Part shown: piece after piece, positions 1-11,439 of the stretch | Layout: each line of letters starts with the position of its first letter | Position numbering within the stretch: the stretch's first letter is position 1 | Source: Topomyia yanbarensis | Lineage: Eukaryota; Arthropoda; Insecta; Diptera; Culicidae | DNA length: 64,000 bases | NCBI RefSeq assembly: GCF_030247195.1 | Contig: NC_080672.1 | Coordinates: forward strand, 403,947,037 to 404,011,036 | Reading direction: 5' to 3' | Translations under genes and position numbers: made by a program | The notes under the pieces: model-generated | Told to the model about the DNA's origin: nothing | What the model saw: the letters and a program-made list of their open reading frames with translations, nothing else | Database searches by the model: none

Positions 1-1620
1 TTTCCCGTCTCGTCTGCAATTGTAGTGAGCAATTCTGATGGGGAGTTCACCCTAGCTCTCTCTCGAAAAATTAATAAAAAGAAAGGAATGTTGAGCTCGA
101 TTGTTTGAAGATGCCCGAAGGTTTTGGCTGTGTCTGCGGTATGTTCCTTAAAAAGAGTTTTCAAAGTCCACTAAGAATCAGGGCTTGGATTGTGAAGCTT
201 CAAATGAACGAATATAGCGATTTCCCCCTTGCACGAGAGCACTCATTTTCATGCGTAAATGAGAACCTATGCCTGACGCAAACAGCTAAACGTGAGAAAG
301 CTGAGTACTTGAATGGACTTACCCTCCCGGCGAGAGGAAACCAATGCCTTCCCCAAAACAGATGCATGACGAAAATAACATTCTAAAACCTGAAAAGTTG
401 CGTCTCTCTTGCATAGAATCTGCGCTGTCCGATGACACCCTTCATGAATACACTTGCACGTTGAACTGGTATACGACGAATGCTTCATTATCGTTAGTTT
501 ATAATGAGAATGAGGCATGCTGCTTCACGCCTTACTACACGGGATGAAGCAAACATTTTTTTACCACTTTGACTGGTGAAAATACGGGAATGAAAAGCGT
601 TCGTCATATAGGTACTTATCATTTACGTACAAGAAAAAATGTGTAAAATATAGCTAAAATTATGCTTTATATCCATGAAAAAACAAATTCATAGGATTCT
701 TTTCAAAAATTTTTTATTTAATTTATTTTAAAGTTGAATAAATGAATTATTTTGTACGTTGAGAGAGTTCGTGCATACAAAGAGCTTGAGAATCTAGAAA
801 GGTTTTAATGGCTATACGATTCAATCCTAGATAGTTGAATTGTCGATTGAAGTTACACTGTCAGATAAATGGTAAACAAACATTAGAGATGGCGAGTCTT
901 TGTACCAGAGGGATTCAGCTTTTTAGATTTGGTGGGCGGAGAGATTGAGTTATGTTAGAGCAGTTTCATTTTTGATTTGTTTTCCAAAAGTTGCGAAGCT
1001 AATCTATAAAGATTCTTGGTAGGAAAGCCAAAAGTAAATAATTTGACTTACATTTTTGTCTTCATAGAACATGCATCAATCGGTTTTTTATTAAATTTTG
1101 GGAAAATCTAACTCAATTTTTAAAATCTGGCATAATGAAAGGTTTGTGATTTTAAGCATAAGCATAAGAGATCACCCGTAGTTGCTACTCCGTTATTGGC
1201 CAGAACCAAATTTGGTTGCAAAATGTTCATTGGAACAACATGCTTGGGAATAACATAATGAACCACATTGTACAATCTATATTGATCCCTGCATGCTGAT
1301 CAATACCGACGCCGGCCACGTCCTTAATGAAGGTTTGTCATTTTGTCTAGAAATTGCAAACACTGACTGTGCCAGATAAATCTGTCATAATGGCATCCCT
1401 GAGTGCAACCGGAACGGAAACAATCAAATCTCCAGCAGAGTGCTTTGATTTATTATCTCAAATAGTTTTGTTGCGGACTTTAAATCTGGTATACGCTTCC
1501 CTTTTTTGTCCTATCTGAAACACGTTTAGAACTGTGTTTCCAATATACAGAGTATTGAGCCCATACAATTAAATTCGTTGAATTGGGGAAAACAACTTCA
1601 AGTCAAGTAACGAGGTAAGG
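1..1620. other. No gene recognised
   Basis: The open frames here are shorter than 100 codons, overlap one another on both strands and show no domain, signal peptide or splice structure I recognise. Apart from a dispersed-repeat match near 1177 (separate entry) I see nothing assignable. Confidence 0.5.
1150..1260. repeat. Dispersed repeat fragment, copy 1
   Basis: A segment centred on CGTAGTTGCTACTCCG (from 1177), followed by a degenerate 'gattggccagaacca' stretch, recurs at 18256 with the same flanking order (gcat-rich stretch before, 'agaacca' after). It is seen only as two diverged copies, so the family and its termini are undefined. It is probably an old transposon end. Confidence 0.45.
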
Positions 1621-1628
1621 ACAAGTTC

Positions 1629-2060
1629 TGGAGCTGTTCAGTTCTAGATTCATAATTTTGACTAAAAATTCTAAAATTAAAACTTACTCTTCACAGTAGC
1701 AGTTTGAGAGGGTGTTCTTTTCAGTTTAAAATTCATGTCACGTCATGTCTTACTGGATTCAAAAAAGAATTTCCCAAGTTCATCCAGCCTGAGTATCTGT
1801 GCATCTCTATGTATGTATTTGAAAATACAGTTCCAAGGGCATGTTCAGGAGTGTTTCAGTTCTAGATTCATAATTTTGACAAATTGAAAATTTTAAAACT
1901 AGAACTTTCTTCTCCCAGCAGCAATTTTTGCAGGTGTTCTAGTTAGTTTAAAATTCGTGTCCCGCCATGTCTTAAGCGTTCTAGTAGGATTCAAATTTGT
2001 TTTTCCTCAGTCCATCGGGTCTACGTATCTGTGCTTAATACTCTCTATGTACTTAAAACA
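1629..2060. repeat. Direct tandem duplication, about 218-bp unit
   Basis: The block starting CAGTTCTAGATTCATAATTT at 1639 returns at 1857, an offset of 218 bp. Matching landmarks follow in the same order: an agcagYa stretch, a 'ggtgttct' box, 'gtttaaaattc', 'catgtctta', 'ggattcaaa' and 'gtatctgtgc'. The copies are clearly diverged with small indels, so this is an old tandem duplication. No coding potential is seen. Confidence 0.6.
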
Positions 2061-2237
2061 CAATTTAAACGTGTTTTAAAATCAACAACAAATAGAACGG
2101 CGTCGCACAGCAGTTTTTAAATTTTGAAACAAAGCTGTTCGAAATTATAAAACAAAACGCTCTGCTGGGGATGTGATTGTTTCAGTTTCAGTTCTACAAT
2201 GAAACTCGTAAATAATTTAAAACGCTGCTGAACATGC

Positions 2238-2560
2238 TCTACACCCCTAGAAAAAATCATGTAAATATACGTCTCCTGATTCTGACATATACGAGCATAA
2301 AAAATGACTCGCTATTAAGTTTGATTTTAATTTTACACAACGTTGAATCTCGTAAATCACGTAATTTTACTCCACATATAGCGTTTGTTCTGAATGGCAG
2401 TAAATGTATTTTTATGTCATTGTGAATGTAATGTATATGTTTAATGTAAAATTAAACGGAGCACGGTTATATTTTGTCATTTCGTGAATTACGGTTTGTT
2501 AAATTCTTTCTTGCTTGCAATTACGTCAACGATAAAATTCATATTTTTTGGTGTGTAAGT
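2238..2560. mobile_element. MITE candidate with imperfect terminal inverted repeats
   Basis: The left end (ACACCCCTAGAAAAAATCAT onward) is roughly inverted at the right end (a tttttggtgtgtaag stretch near 2555). A shortened relative of the left half, including the 'acgtctcctg...acata(c)g(a/g)gcataaaaaatgac' core, lies at 10329-10417. AT-rich and non-coding. Ends and target duplication are not certain. Confidence 0.45.
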
Positions 2561-2756
2561 TCATTGTTTCAGTTTCAAACTGGATCCAGTTTAATTCTAA
2601 AATTGTCAAAGTTTCAGTTTTGAACTGTAATAACACTAAAAGGTGTCGGGCCATTAGGGCGAATGCTGCAAGACCGAACGCCATTAGGCTGAATGGGTTA
2701 TAAAGCCAAATGTCATTAGGCCGAATAGGTCATTTGGCCGAGTGCCACTCGAGGAT

Positions 2757-2935
2757 CCGCTGGACGAGGCGGCCGTCGGAAGCGGCGGCCTCTCGCAAGT
2801 AAACCTATGATCCACTCGTTTTCCCGGATTACTCAAACATAATTTAAATCCGACGGAGCGGAGCGATGTCGGACAGCACTTGACATGAAGCGATGTGGCG
2901 TAGTCACATTAGGCGTCGCTGTTGTTTATTTATTC
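2757..2935. repeat. GC-rich conserved core shared between foldback loci
   Basis: This segment contains GATCCACTCGTTTTCCCGG, then 'ttactcaaacata', and later GCGATGTGGCGTAGTCACAT. The same ordered blocks occur at 41440-41610 on this strand and at 31620-31790 inverted. It is much richer in GC than its flanks. No open frame is conserved between the copies, so I read it as a conserved DNA element rather than a coding exon. Confidence 0.6.
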
Positions 2936-3154
2936 CATTACAGCGACAAATATGCAATGAGAAATGTGTCGTAAATATTCCAAACATTATTATTCTAAGT
3001 TAAAAAAATCGTAATAAGATCTTTAAAAATCACCTTTCATAGAATGTTTCCAGTTCGGTATAATGACCCAATTCGGCCTAATGACCCATTCGGCGTAATT
3101 GCCCATTCGGCCTAAATGCCTAAATAATGAATAGTTCGGCCAAATGGCTTTGGG

Positions 3155-3328
3155 GCCATTCATAAATTACGTAACTAAATCGTTACGTAAGATGTTTTCA
3201 CCGAAGAAAAAAATTTTTTCTGGAAATTTGTTGCATAATATGGGAAGGGGGATGGAGAAATTTGTGACAATTTGTTACATGGGGGAGTCAATTCTGGGCA
3301 ATTTTTGCGTTACGTAATTTATGAATGG
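3155..3328. mobile_element. MITE with a perfect 20-bp terminal inverted repeat
   Basis: CCATTCATAAATTACGTAAC at 3155-3174 is matched exactly in inverse at 3309-3328. The 174-bp element is non-coding and nested inside the foldback element. A second, truncated copy lies at 57322-57500, where the internal 'acatgggggag' and 'gggcaatttt' blocks also match in inverse orientation. Confidence 0.8.
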
Positions 3329-3418
3329 TACCTTTCGGCCTAGTGACCACTTCAGCCTAATGGCATTCGACCGAACGACTTTCGGCCTACCGGTTTTCGG
3401 CCTAATGATCCAGCACCC

Positions 3419-4385
3419 ACTGAAATTTATTAAATGATTTTGGTTATTAATCGAATAAGATATATCTAACCAAAAGATTGCTTACCAAAGCTTATTAGTT
3501 AAAGTGGAAAATTCGGGGTTTGATAGATTAAAATTCATTGGCGAATTGTACGCTCTTGAAAAAAGTTACATTTTCAATATCACCGTCAACCGTCCGATTG
3601 GTTCAATAGATATTGCTCCGTTATAATGTACACCATGAAACAATTTTGTTTTTAAAACGCTCTCGGAGATCCACGGTCACTTACTCAATTTGAAATAGTT
3701 TGCAATGAAAATTAAGGAACATATTGCATAAATGTTGCATTAAAATATGTAAATTGACTGAACATCCTAGCACTCTGAATCGCCAGAAAAATCATACTTT
3801 AAGTCCTATCTCATTCCTCCCCCTACTACAACTATGACAATTGAGACTTCATTTGTAATCAGCGACCTAAAATTACCGATATTACCCAAGTAAAGTTATA
3901 CATACAGGTTCAAAATCAGGGATAAAATCCTTGCGAAATGTACCCCTTGCGAATAACAATCTGATGGATGTTTTCTGCTAGACCATCGCAATCTCATGAA
4001 AATGGGAGAGAACTGAGCTGTATAGTAGGCCTCTCTTATCGGCAAAAAATTTCTCTGAATGATGTTGCTTCACGGCTCAATAGCGCCTGCGAAGCATTGC
4101 ACAGCAGATGGCTTCAAAGGAATGTATATTCATCATATATACACATTCACGAAGATAAAAAATAGCCGAATACAGACTACACACGATGGGTGGTTTTGAG
4201 AGCAGTGGTAAGCATGCATACACTCGTGAGTGTTTGAGAGAATGAACTATGCCTGCTTCTATTCAGTGCTTCGATTTCCAAGCCCTGCTAAGAATCTACA
4301 ATATATACCAAATTTCAAGTTGGATCTTTTGTGGTTCCCAATATAGATTTTATTTGCTTGCTTTGGCTCCTAAAACAAAATCCAT
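3419..4385. other. No gene recognised
   Basis: Only short frames are present (the longest 65 codons, at 3968-4165), with no recognisable domain. No repeats were assigned. Confidence 0.45.
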
Positions 4386-4387
4386 CC

Positions 4388-4590
4388 AATGACGGTGCCG
4401 ATGGTTGAGAGGTAAGCGACCGCTATTTACCCCAGTGGGTCGAGGTCATTGAGATTTTCTGAGGTGAAAAATCCATGGTCACGTCTTTCTTCGGAAGGGA
4501 CGTAAAGTCGTTGGTCCCGGTTCATGTGTTTATAGGCCGACATCTACGGTTCAGATGTTGGCGCTCAGTGCAGACAGAGGCAGTATATTA
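4388..4590 (+). repeat. tRNA-derived SINE candidate
   Basis: The head resembles a tRNA Pol III promoter. GCCGATGGTTGAGAGGTAAG near 4398 looks like a Ser/Leu-type box A, and GGGTCGAGGTC near 4436 like box B, at roughly tRNA spacing. The body carries 'aagggacgtaaagtcgttggtcccgg', of a kind common in insect SINE tails. No poly(A) tail or target duplication was located, so the 3' end is approximate. Confidence 0.55.
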
Positions 4591-4724
4591 GCTTCTTTAC
4601 TAAGTTGTAAATTTGGCTTTCTATGGATCATATCATGGAAAGTGGTCATTTTATGTTGGTAAGTGTGGTTTTCCTATATCTGCTGCTCATACCTATTACT
4701 GTTCGCTAGCAGTTGGACATAACT

Positions 4725-5615
4725 TTATGATATTTCATGAAATGGTGCAATGAACAAAAATGATTACACGAATAATATTTTCAATTTTGTTGAATTAGTT
4801 CACTTGAATATTTCATGACCATGTGTAGATACACGTAATTGATAATGATTAGGGACATCTTCTAAATATCACAAGAACGCAGAATGGATCATAGATTATG
4901 CACTATGAATCATGAAACAGTTCACTAATCGATGAATAATATTTCATGATTATGTGAACTATTTCACGAGCATGAAAGGTGAGTTGTGGCTATTATACTA
5001 GGAGTCATGAACCCGTCCACAAATATATGAATAATATTTTATAATTTTGTTAACTATTTCATGGGCATGCATGGTGATTTGCGACTAATACGTTATGAAT
5101 CACGAATCCGTTCTAGTGTTCATGAACAATATGTTATGATTTCGTGAATTATTTCACGAATATGAATATTAAATCGTGACTATTATACTAGGAATCATCA
5201 ATCAGTTCACGAATACACGAAAAATATTTTATAATTTTGTAAACTATATAAGGAGCACGGATGTATATTAGGAACCATGAATTAGCTCACGAGGATTGAA
5301 AGGATTATTGAATAAACTGGCGAGTTTTGAAAAATAGCTCGCGAGAGAATATCCAGACTGTTATGATTTTGTCATTTTTTCACAAGTACGAAAACCAGAT
5401 CATGATCAAGATGTAATAAATCATGAACCAGTTCACGTCGTATAGTCGGGCTATAAGTTCCTACATTCTTACATCTATGAATACAATTACGAGTCAGCCT
5501 TTGGTTTTCTGAATAATGTGCATGGTCCATTATTCGTCACTTAAAAACATGATCGTTCCAGAATTCATGGCTCCTTATTCATGATTTTGGGAACCATTTT
5601 TTCGTGTAGAACAAT
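4725..5615. repeat. Dispersed element with 95-bp tandem units, copy 1
   Basis: From about 4907 a unit beginning GAATCATGAA.C.GTTCAC repeats at 5002, 5097 and 5192, an exact 95-bp step, and again at 5272 in a shortened unit. Each unit contains 'gaataatattttatga', 'gtgaactatttcacgagcatga' and 'cgtgactattatactagg' boxes. The flanks (about 4725-4870 on the left, 5540-5610 on the right with 'gaattcatggc' and 'gattttgggaacc') also match the copies at 27838-28565 and 44666-45393, so the tandem block belongs to a mobile or dispersed repeat. Non-coding. Confidence 0.7.
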
Positions 5616-7925
5616 GCAAGCAAATTTTGTTAAATAACATGTTAACGTGGCCACCTGTGTTATTTCCCCATTTCAAGCTATTTTTCACATTATTACAGCG
5701 GAGCTGTAATTTATCGGATATTCTCCGGTACTTCTTTTTGAATTTTATGTCTTCGTTGAACAGACATTTTAAAGGAATCTTTGTGTGACATTTTTTGCTG
5801 CAAAAATCAACAAAACTAAACGTCGCTTTTTACAAAATTCGTTTCAAATATAATAATTTGCAGATTCATTTACCTAATAAAAGACTATTAAAATGGTGTT
5901 CATATTATCTAAAAAATGACCAATAGTTTCTCGGTGGTGATTTTCTCCAAAAACATCTTATAATTGGTAGCCCTCTTAATGCACAAAACATCATTACTCT
6001 TATCAGTACTATTGAATGATTCACATTTGTTGTCTTTTGAATTTTTTTGGATGTTTTTGACTCATACTGTACATTCTAGAAACAATTGCCTTGGTTGCAT
6101 GGTACTCCTTCCTTTATGATTTAAAATGCTGTTCGCACAGATTGCATTTCAGTCAAGATACACATGCGTAAATTGCTGTCGTTAGTATCATCATCATCAT
6201 CACCATCATCATAATTCATCAGTTCGTTGTGGCAACAATATCTCTCCGTCCTTGCGAACTGGACCCAGACAGCATTCATTATGGTCATGACCAGCCCAGG
6301 TGATAATGGAAATGATAAACGAGTTAATTCGAATGAAACAGATGCAGACGCGTGGTGCAGTTGGTTGGATTTGCCTTATTGGGCGGAAATGTGATTAGCA
6401 AACGTCGTGACTGACCTGGTTGTTGTCCAAAAGCACCCATGCAGTACAGCTGAAGGTCGGGTGCCTTTCATTGTGAACTGGAAATATGGTCAACAGTTTT
6501 TTTTATAGTTTCTTAATGTAGTAGGTATCACTCGAGCAATTTCTCGAAGTTCCAATAATGTACAGAAGTACGCCACATTTCGCATCGATCGATGTGCTCC
6601 TATCGATTGAACTTAATTCTCAGGAGGACCACCAATCAAGATTCATAGCTATTGCAATTCCAACAGAACAATATGTACCTACTGTCACTACAGCAATATT
6701 GTAGCCATTCTAACCCCCTTATTTCGTGTCCTTACCATAACACTGATCAGCGCGTGTTCAAAACCATTCGGATAACACTTCCGAACCAGTCTCTCGTACA
6801 CGCTGAAAACTGATTGCAATATTCTAGTCGAAAGTGCCTATCCTTCCGTTACCGTGGAAGTCTCATCCAGACGAATAGATTGTGCAAATTACTGTCGTAA
6901 TTGAGTTATTCTCCCTCAAATCCCCGCGCATCCGCTTGTTCGTTGAAAGCCAATATCAGATGTGCATGCACGTTCGTTCTTCCCTCTAGCATTACGTACA
7001 AGTTTGCCGGTTTGTTTTGTGTTGATTCACCCCAAACTAGACAGTCCTACATGCTAGCGACTGGCATCAGAATAGGCATGTTTCTGGTAAACAGCTACTC
7101 TCATCAGTGTGCACCGGAGACGCGCCCTTCAAGAAATGACAAAAAGAGAACACTAAGCCTGAGGCTACGGCGTCAGTCATGGTGGCGGTGATGATTCGAA
7201 CTGCCTCGAAGGCCATCTAGATAAGGCAGGCTGTGATTCCGTTATCGAACGAATCGTACAATTTCCCACAGAAATGAGCAGAGAGTGTAGCGATGTCGGG
7301 TCGGGAAAGTGGGTCTATTTTTGTAAGGGGTGGACGAAATGCACTGGCAAGTTTTGTGATTACTATACATCTATGAGTTCACAGATACATAATTTTGTCG
7401 TTAAATTCATTGGAAACCCAATCTGGCGGTTTGCCTTTTTAATGATAAAATCGTAATGAGGTCGACTCTTGTAAAAGACGTTGGCTTATGGTTACGGTGG
7501 TACGATAATACACTGTATACAATGCGCACTGTATTAGCGAGTTTAATGAGAACCTGGTATCGAAACTGTAAAGCTGAGAAATTCCAGATGCACTTAACCA
7601 CTATGTATAATTTAACGTCAGCAGCGTAAAATATAGCGAATAGATAAAAAAATATGATTAATAAAGAGTTTAAACAAGAGTGATCCCTAATTACCTACTT
7701 GAGGCACTCTCGATTAGATTGAAAACGGACCCGGAAACACGCTTACAATTTTACTACGATCTCTCAGGTACAGATCAGATCTATAGAAATTCCACATGCC
7801 AAATGCTGATTTCAAGTCGGTATAAATACCGTATCGATCCACCGTGAGCCCCAGCGTCCAAATTACTTAAATAGAATAAGACAAACCTAACTCTACTCTC
7901 AAACCGATTGGATTTACTTGACCGA
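5616..7925. other. No gene recognised; short ATC microsatellite
   Basis: Frames are short (96 codons at most, 6901-7191) and lack recognisable domains. The only clear feature is a (ATC)n run with interruptions at about 6188-6220. Confidence 0.45.
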
Positions 7926-7929
7926 CCGT

Positions 7930-8455
7930 TCATATTAGAATTTGAGTCATCGGTTGACCACCAGGAGGCGGCACCCGCCACAAATGATAGTTTGGGCCTC
8001 TGTAACCGTAGATGGGGGCTCCCCAATCGTTTTCATCGAAACTGGCGCCAAAGTAAATGCGACATATTATCGGGCAAGTGTTCTGGAGGTTGCTTTGAAC
8101 TTGTGGGCCGACAAACATTTCAGTCGCAGAGCATGGACGTTGCAGCAAGACCCAGCACCGTCTCGCAAAGTGCGAGTGAATGGCTGAAAACCAACGTTCC
8201 AAACTTTAATATTACCACACAATGACGGCTCTCGAATTCACCAGATGCGAATCCAATAGATTATTCACTCCGGGCTATTTTGGAGAGTTAGGTCCCTTAG
8301 TAAAAATACACGCTGGAGAAAGCCATTATTCGTGAGTGGGTCAAAATACTGGCGGGTCACATTCGGGTAACTTGCGATTGGTTGATCAAGGCCATAGTCA
8401 AGGTAAAAGGTGGTCATATCGAGCAAAAGTGGATTGATTCAGAAATTTGAAATAT
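7930..8455 (+). pseudogene. Tc1/mariner transposase remnant, D37D (maT-like)
   Basis: Translated segments carry hallmark transposase blocks: MIVWASVTVDGGSPIVFIE, then ATYYRASVLE, WADKHFSRRAWTLQQDPAPS, and in another frame EWLKTNV, followed by SPDANPIDYS. The second catalytic Asp (QQD) and the third (PID) are about 37 residues apart, as in maT-type D37D transposases. The first Asp region is not preserved. The frame shifts near 8180, there is a stop before the SPDANP block, and the 5' third is missing. A C-terminal stretch (IREWVKILAGHI) follows. No terminal inverted repeats were found. A dead fragment. Confidence 0.8.
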
Positions 8456-8634
8456 TTTCACACATTCTGCACTTACTAAAAATAAACCGAAATTATGACT
8501 TTTTTAGTTGGTTACACTGCGAATGCCGGACCCTGTTAACACGCAAAAACAAACTGTGTAAATACGACTCGACGGCGTTTTAAGATGTTATTTTTCTTTA
8601 ATTTTGACACGTTATAAAACATTTCAAATCCACG

Positions 8635-9925
8635 GGTCAGTTATGAGGAAGAGAGATAGAGAAAAAGATAAAAACAAAGAGGTAGCGAAAAAAGAGAAAG
8701 AGAAACAGTAAAAAAAGAGAAAATGAGATTGAAAGAAATGGAGAAGGAAAGAGAAAATGAGAGATAAAGAGAAAGACAGAAAGCGTGAAAAAGAGAGAAA
8801 AAGTGAGAAGAATAGAAAGATACAGAGGGAGAGAGAAAGAGAAACAGAGGAAGACCGAAAAAGAGAAAGAAGGAAAAAAGAGAGGGTAGGAGAGAAAGAA
8901 GAAGAGAGGAGAACGAAAAAAGGATGGAGAAGGAGAAAGAGAGAGTAGAGAGAGAAGGAGGAAGAGAGAGAAAAAGGAGAACTAGAGAAGGAGAAGTAGG
9001 AGAAAGAGAACAAGAAGGAAATAGAACAAAAAAGAGAAAGAACAAGAAAGACAGAACGAGAAAAGGAGATCGAGAAACAGAGAGAAGGATCGAGAAACAG
9101 AGAGAAGGATCGAGAAAGAGAAACAAAGAGAAGGATTGAGAAAGAGAAACAAAGAGAATGAGAGAGAGAAGAAACAGAGAAGAAGAAACAATGAGAAAGA
9201 AAAGAAGGAAGAGAGAAGGGGAAACGGAGAGATGAGGAAACAGAGGGATGAGCGAAAACAGAGAGAAGGAGAAACAGAGGAACTCAGTTTCATTTGGATA
9301 GTGCCGCGAGTGAAGCGAATAAGTTTTAATTACGCTTGATGATTAAATAGACTGAAACGTAAGCAACAGAAATAGGTTCACCAAAAGAGAAACATAGAGG
9401 AAGAGCGAGGAAGTGAAAGAAGGAAAGAGAAGGAGAGGGAAACAGAGAGGAGAAAAGAGAGAAGGAGAAACAGACACGAGAACGAGAGGAGGTTAAAGAG
9501 GGAGGAGAGGGAAGGAGAAAGAGAGAGAAGGTGGGAAAGAGAAGAACTAGTACTAGAGAAGAAGAAAGAAAGCAAGAGAAAGTGAGAGAAAGAGAGAACA
9601 ACTAGGAGAGAGAAAGAGATAGAGAGAACGGAAAAAGAGAGAACGAGATAGAAAGAGCAGGAGAAACAGGGATCGAGAAAGTGAGAGAAGGAGAAACAGA
9701 GAACCAGAAAGAGAACAGCGAAAAAGAAACTGAGAGAGATGAAGGAAGAGAGAAAGAATGGAAAGCAGAGTAAAGGGGAAACAGAGAAAGAGAGAAGGAG
9801 AAACAGAGGAACTCAGTTTCATTTGGACAGTTCCGCGAGCGTGAAGCGAATGGGTTTAAATATCTGAGGAAGACTTAAGAATAAATAGGTTGAATCGTAA
9901 GCAACAGAAATAGGTACGCCGAAAC
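8635..9925. repeat. About 1.2 kb homopurine (GA-rich) tract with about 529-bp higher-order repeat
   Basis: From about 8640 to 9810 the plus strand is almost entirely G and A (gagaaa/gagaga-type words), interrupted by one mixed-sequence spacer at 9279-9380. A second, similar spacer lies at 9808-9925. Both spacers begin GAACTCAGTTTCATTTGGA and contain 'ccgcgag' and 'gtaagcaacagaaatagg', so the pattern is [GA block + about 110-bp spacer] repeated at 529 bp. The Ser/Leu/Phe-rich minus-strand frames are a by-product of the composition. Confidence 0.85.
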
Positions 9926-10039
9926 ACATTAACCAACACCTGTGGACAGAATCGAACGGTGACCAAAACTGAAAACATAAGTATTTAAAAATCTGTGAAA
10001 TAGGCCACAGGTTATTGGAAATATTGGGAATATGCACAA

Positions 10040-10310
10040 AGTTGCACGGTTCATGAATTATATCATGAAAGTGAAAATGATTAATGGTTTTGTGAACTAT
10101 TTTACGAGCACGAATGGCGAATCCTTACTGATACAATAGATACATGAAAAAATATTTCACATGTAAATAATATACACAACAATGCATTGTATATAAACTA
10201 GATAATACAAGTAAAATCAGTTTGCGGTATCTTATGGTTTTGCGATCTATTTTATGAGCAGATTTAAGATTGGGATGAGATACTATAAATCAGAAATCAG
10301 TTCACGGAGC
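10040..10310. repeat. Degenerate relative of the 95-bp tandem-unit repeat
   Basis: Boxes such as 'ggttcatgaattatatcatgaa', 'ttttgtgaactattttacgagcacgaatgg' and 'cagaaatcagttcacgga' are the same words as in the 4725-5615 repeat, in similar order. They are more decayed, and the 95-bp period is no longer clear. Confidence 0.5.
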
Positions 10311-10328
10311 GAAATTCAATGCATGCAC

Positions 10329-10440
10329 ACATAGAAAAAATCGTGCAAATTTACGTCTCCTGCCCGTGACACATACGGGCATAAAAAATGACTTAGTTTT
10401 ACGTGTCATTTTTTATGCTTTCAAACGGTTTACAATATCG
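10329..10440. repeat. Partial MITE copy with a 13-bp stem-loop
   Basis: It matches the left part of the MITE candidate at 2238-2560. CATAAAAAATGAC at 10380-10392 pairs perfectly with 10405-10417 across a 12-nt loop, and a small GCCCGT/ACGGGC hairpin precedes it (10362-10380). Confidence 0.5.
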
Positions 10441-10930
10441 GCTTGATGTCAATGGGAAAGTTACAGGAAATGTAATGAGCCTTACGAAAAGAGCCTTGTT
10501 GATGGAGAAACACGAATAACTTCTGAAAAGGTAGTAATAAAACAAAATAATTGTGTTGTTAAAACAAAATTTAAAATATCTCGAGAACTACTACATTCCA
10601 GAAAATTCTTGTTGGAAGCATTTTGATTTAAAGGGGCGTTTAGATTCATATTCAAAAATAAAATTGTACTTTTGACTGCAAATAGTATGAATTATAAACA
10701 TTTGTCAAAAGTTGTTGTTAGGAAAACTTTTTTGTTGAAAGCTTCTCCATGATACACTGAAAAAGCTTCTTTCATATCTTCAAAATGAAAAACATTAGAT
10801 TTTTGCCATTTTATGATGTGGTAATGCGAATAACTTTTAAAAAGGACATAATTACACGAAATAATTATTTGTGTTGGAGCAAAATTCCAAATATCTCGAA
10901 AACTATCGTATTTTGGAAGATATTTGTTAG

Positions 10931-11433
10931 CCCATTCGTGCCCATGTTGTTTGTGGAGAACAACGTTTTTAAACAGTTAAAACTTTTACTCGCAAAAACA
11001 AATAAGGCCAATAAATGTGACTATTGTCTTTCATTTTAGCACTAACAGTTACAAGGATCAGCCTTAGAACTGAAGTTATTGAAATTAGTCTGATTGGATT
11101 CCGATCGAGCAGTGCTGCCAGGAACAGTTTACGTTGACAACGGAAAATGAATTTTTCATATATCTTCATTATGTTCCAAATTTTTTTGAAAACTGATAAA
11201 ACTTATCAATTTAGACTGTCTGGCTACGTTTTCCATGCAATTGAATTATTGTGAATATTCTTGGAGAATTGTATTGAGCATAGAAAGGTAAAAATTGAGT
11301 AGCTTCTAGCACTGCAAGGGAAGCACTTATCTTTATGAAAAAAGACTTTTCGTGTATCTTGATCTCACCGTTTTCAAGAAAAGAATAGTTTTGAAACCCT
11401 ACATGCGCTAGGAAAAAGTTGGGCGTGAAAGGG
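10931..11433. mobile_element. piggyBac-type MITE, copy 1
   Basis: A 503-bp non-coding element with ends CCCATTCGTGCCCA and TGGGCGTGAAAGGG, flanked by TTAG (10927-10930, a decayed TTAA) and TTAA (11434-11437). The same family occurs at 32484-32922, 40308-40746 and 61950-62467. TTAA flanks with CCC-starting ends are typical of piggyBac-derived MITEs. Internal blocks shared with 61950-62467 include 'ctgataaaactta' and the 'gcagtgctgcca' region. Confidence 0.75.
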
Positions 11434-11439
11434 TTAAAT

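Larger units (their letters stand above)
2643..3418. mobile_element. Foldback-type element with 16-bp iterons
   Basis: The left part (2645-2755) is an array of degenerate units of about 16 bp built on TTAGGCCGAATGNC. Inverted arrays of the same unit lie at 3055-3120 and 3338-3410 (CGGCCTAATG...). The outermost ends are themselves inverted (gtgtcgggccattag against the complement of cctaatgatccagcac). Between the arrays sit a GC-rich core (2757-2935) also present in another foldback locus in this window, and a nested MITE (3155-3328). No transposase is present, so it is non-autonomous. The superfamily is unknown. Confidence 0.7.

Noticed and set aside
4388..4590. A functional tRNA gene
   Set aside because: Box A- and B-like words exist, but no cloverleaf with a paired acceptor stem could be formed. 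A SINE fits better.
8624..9601. Several minus-strand frames of 65-161 codons rich in Ser, Leu and Phe, and plus-strand Glu/Arg/Lys frames
   Set aside because: They are produced by the GA-rich tract, which has few stop codons in these frames. No domain or start context.
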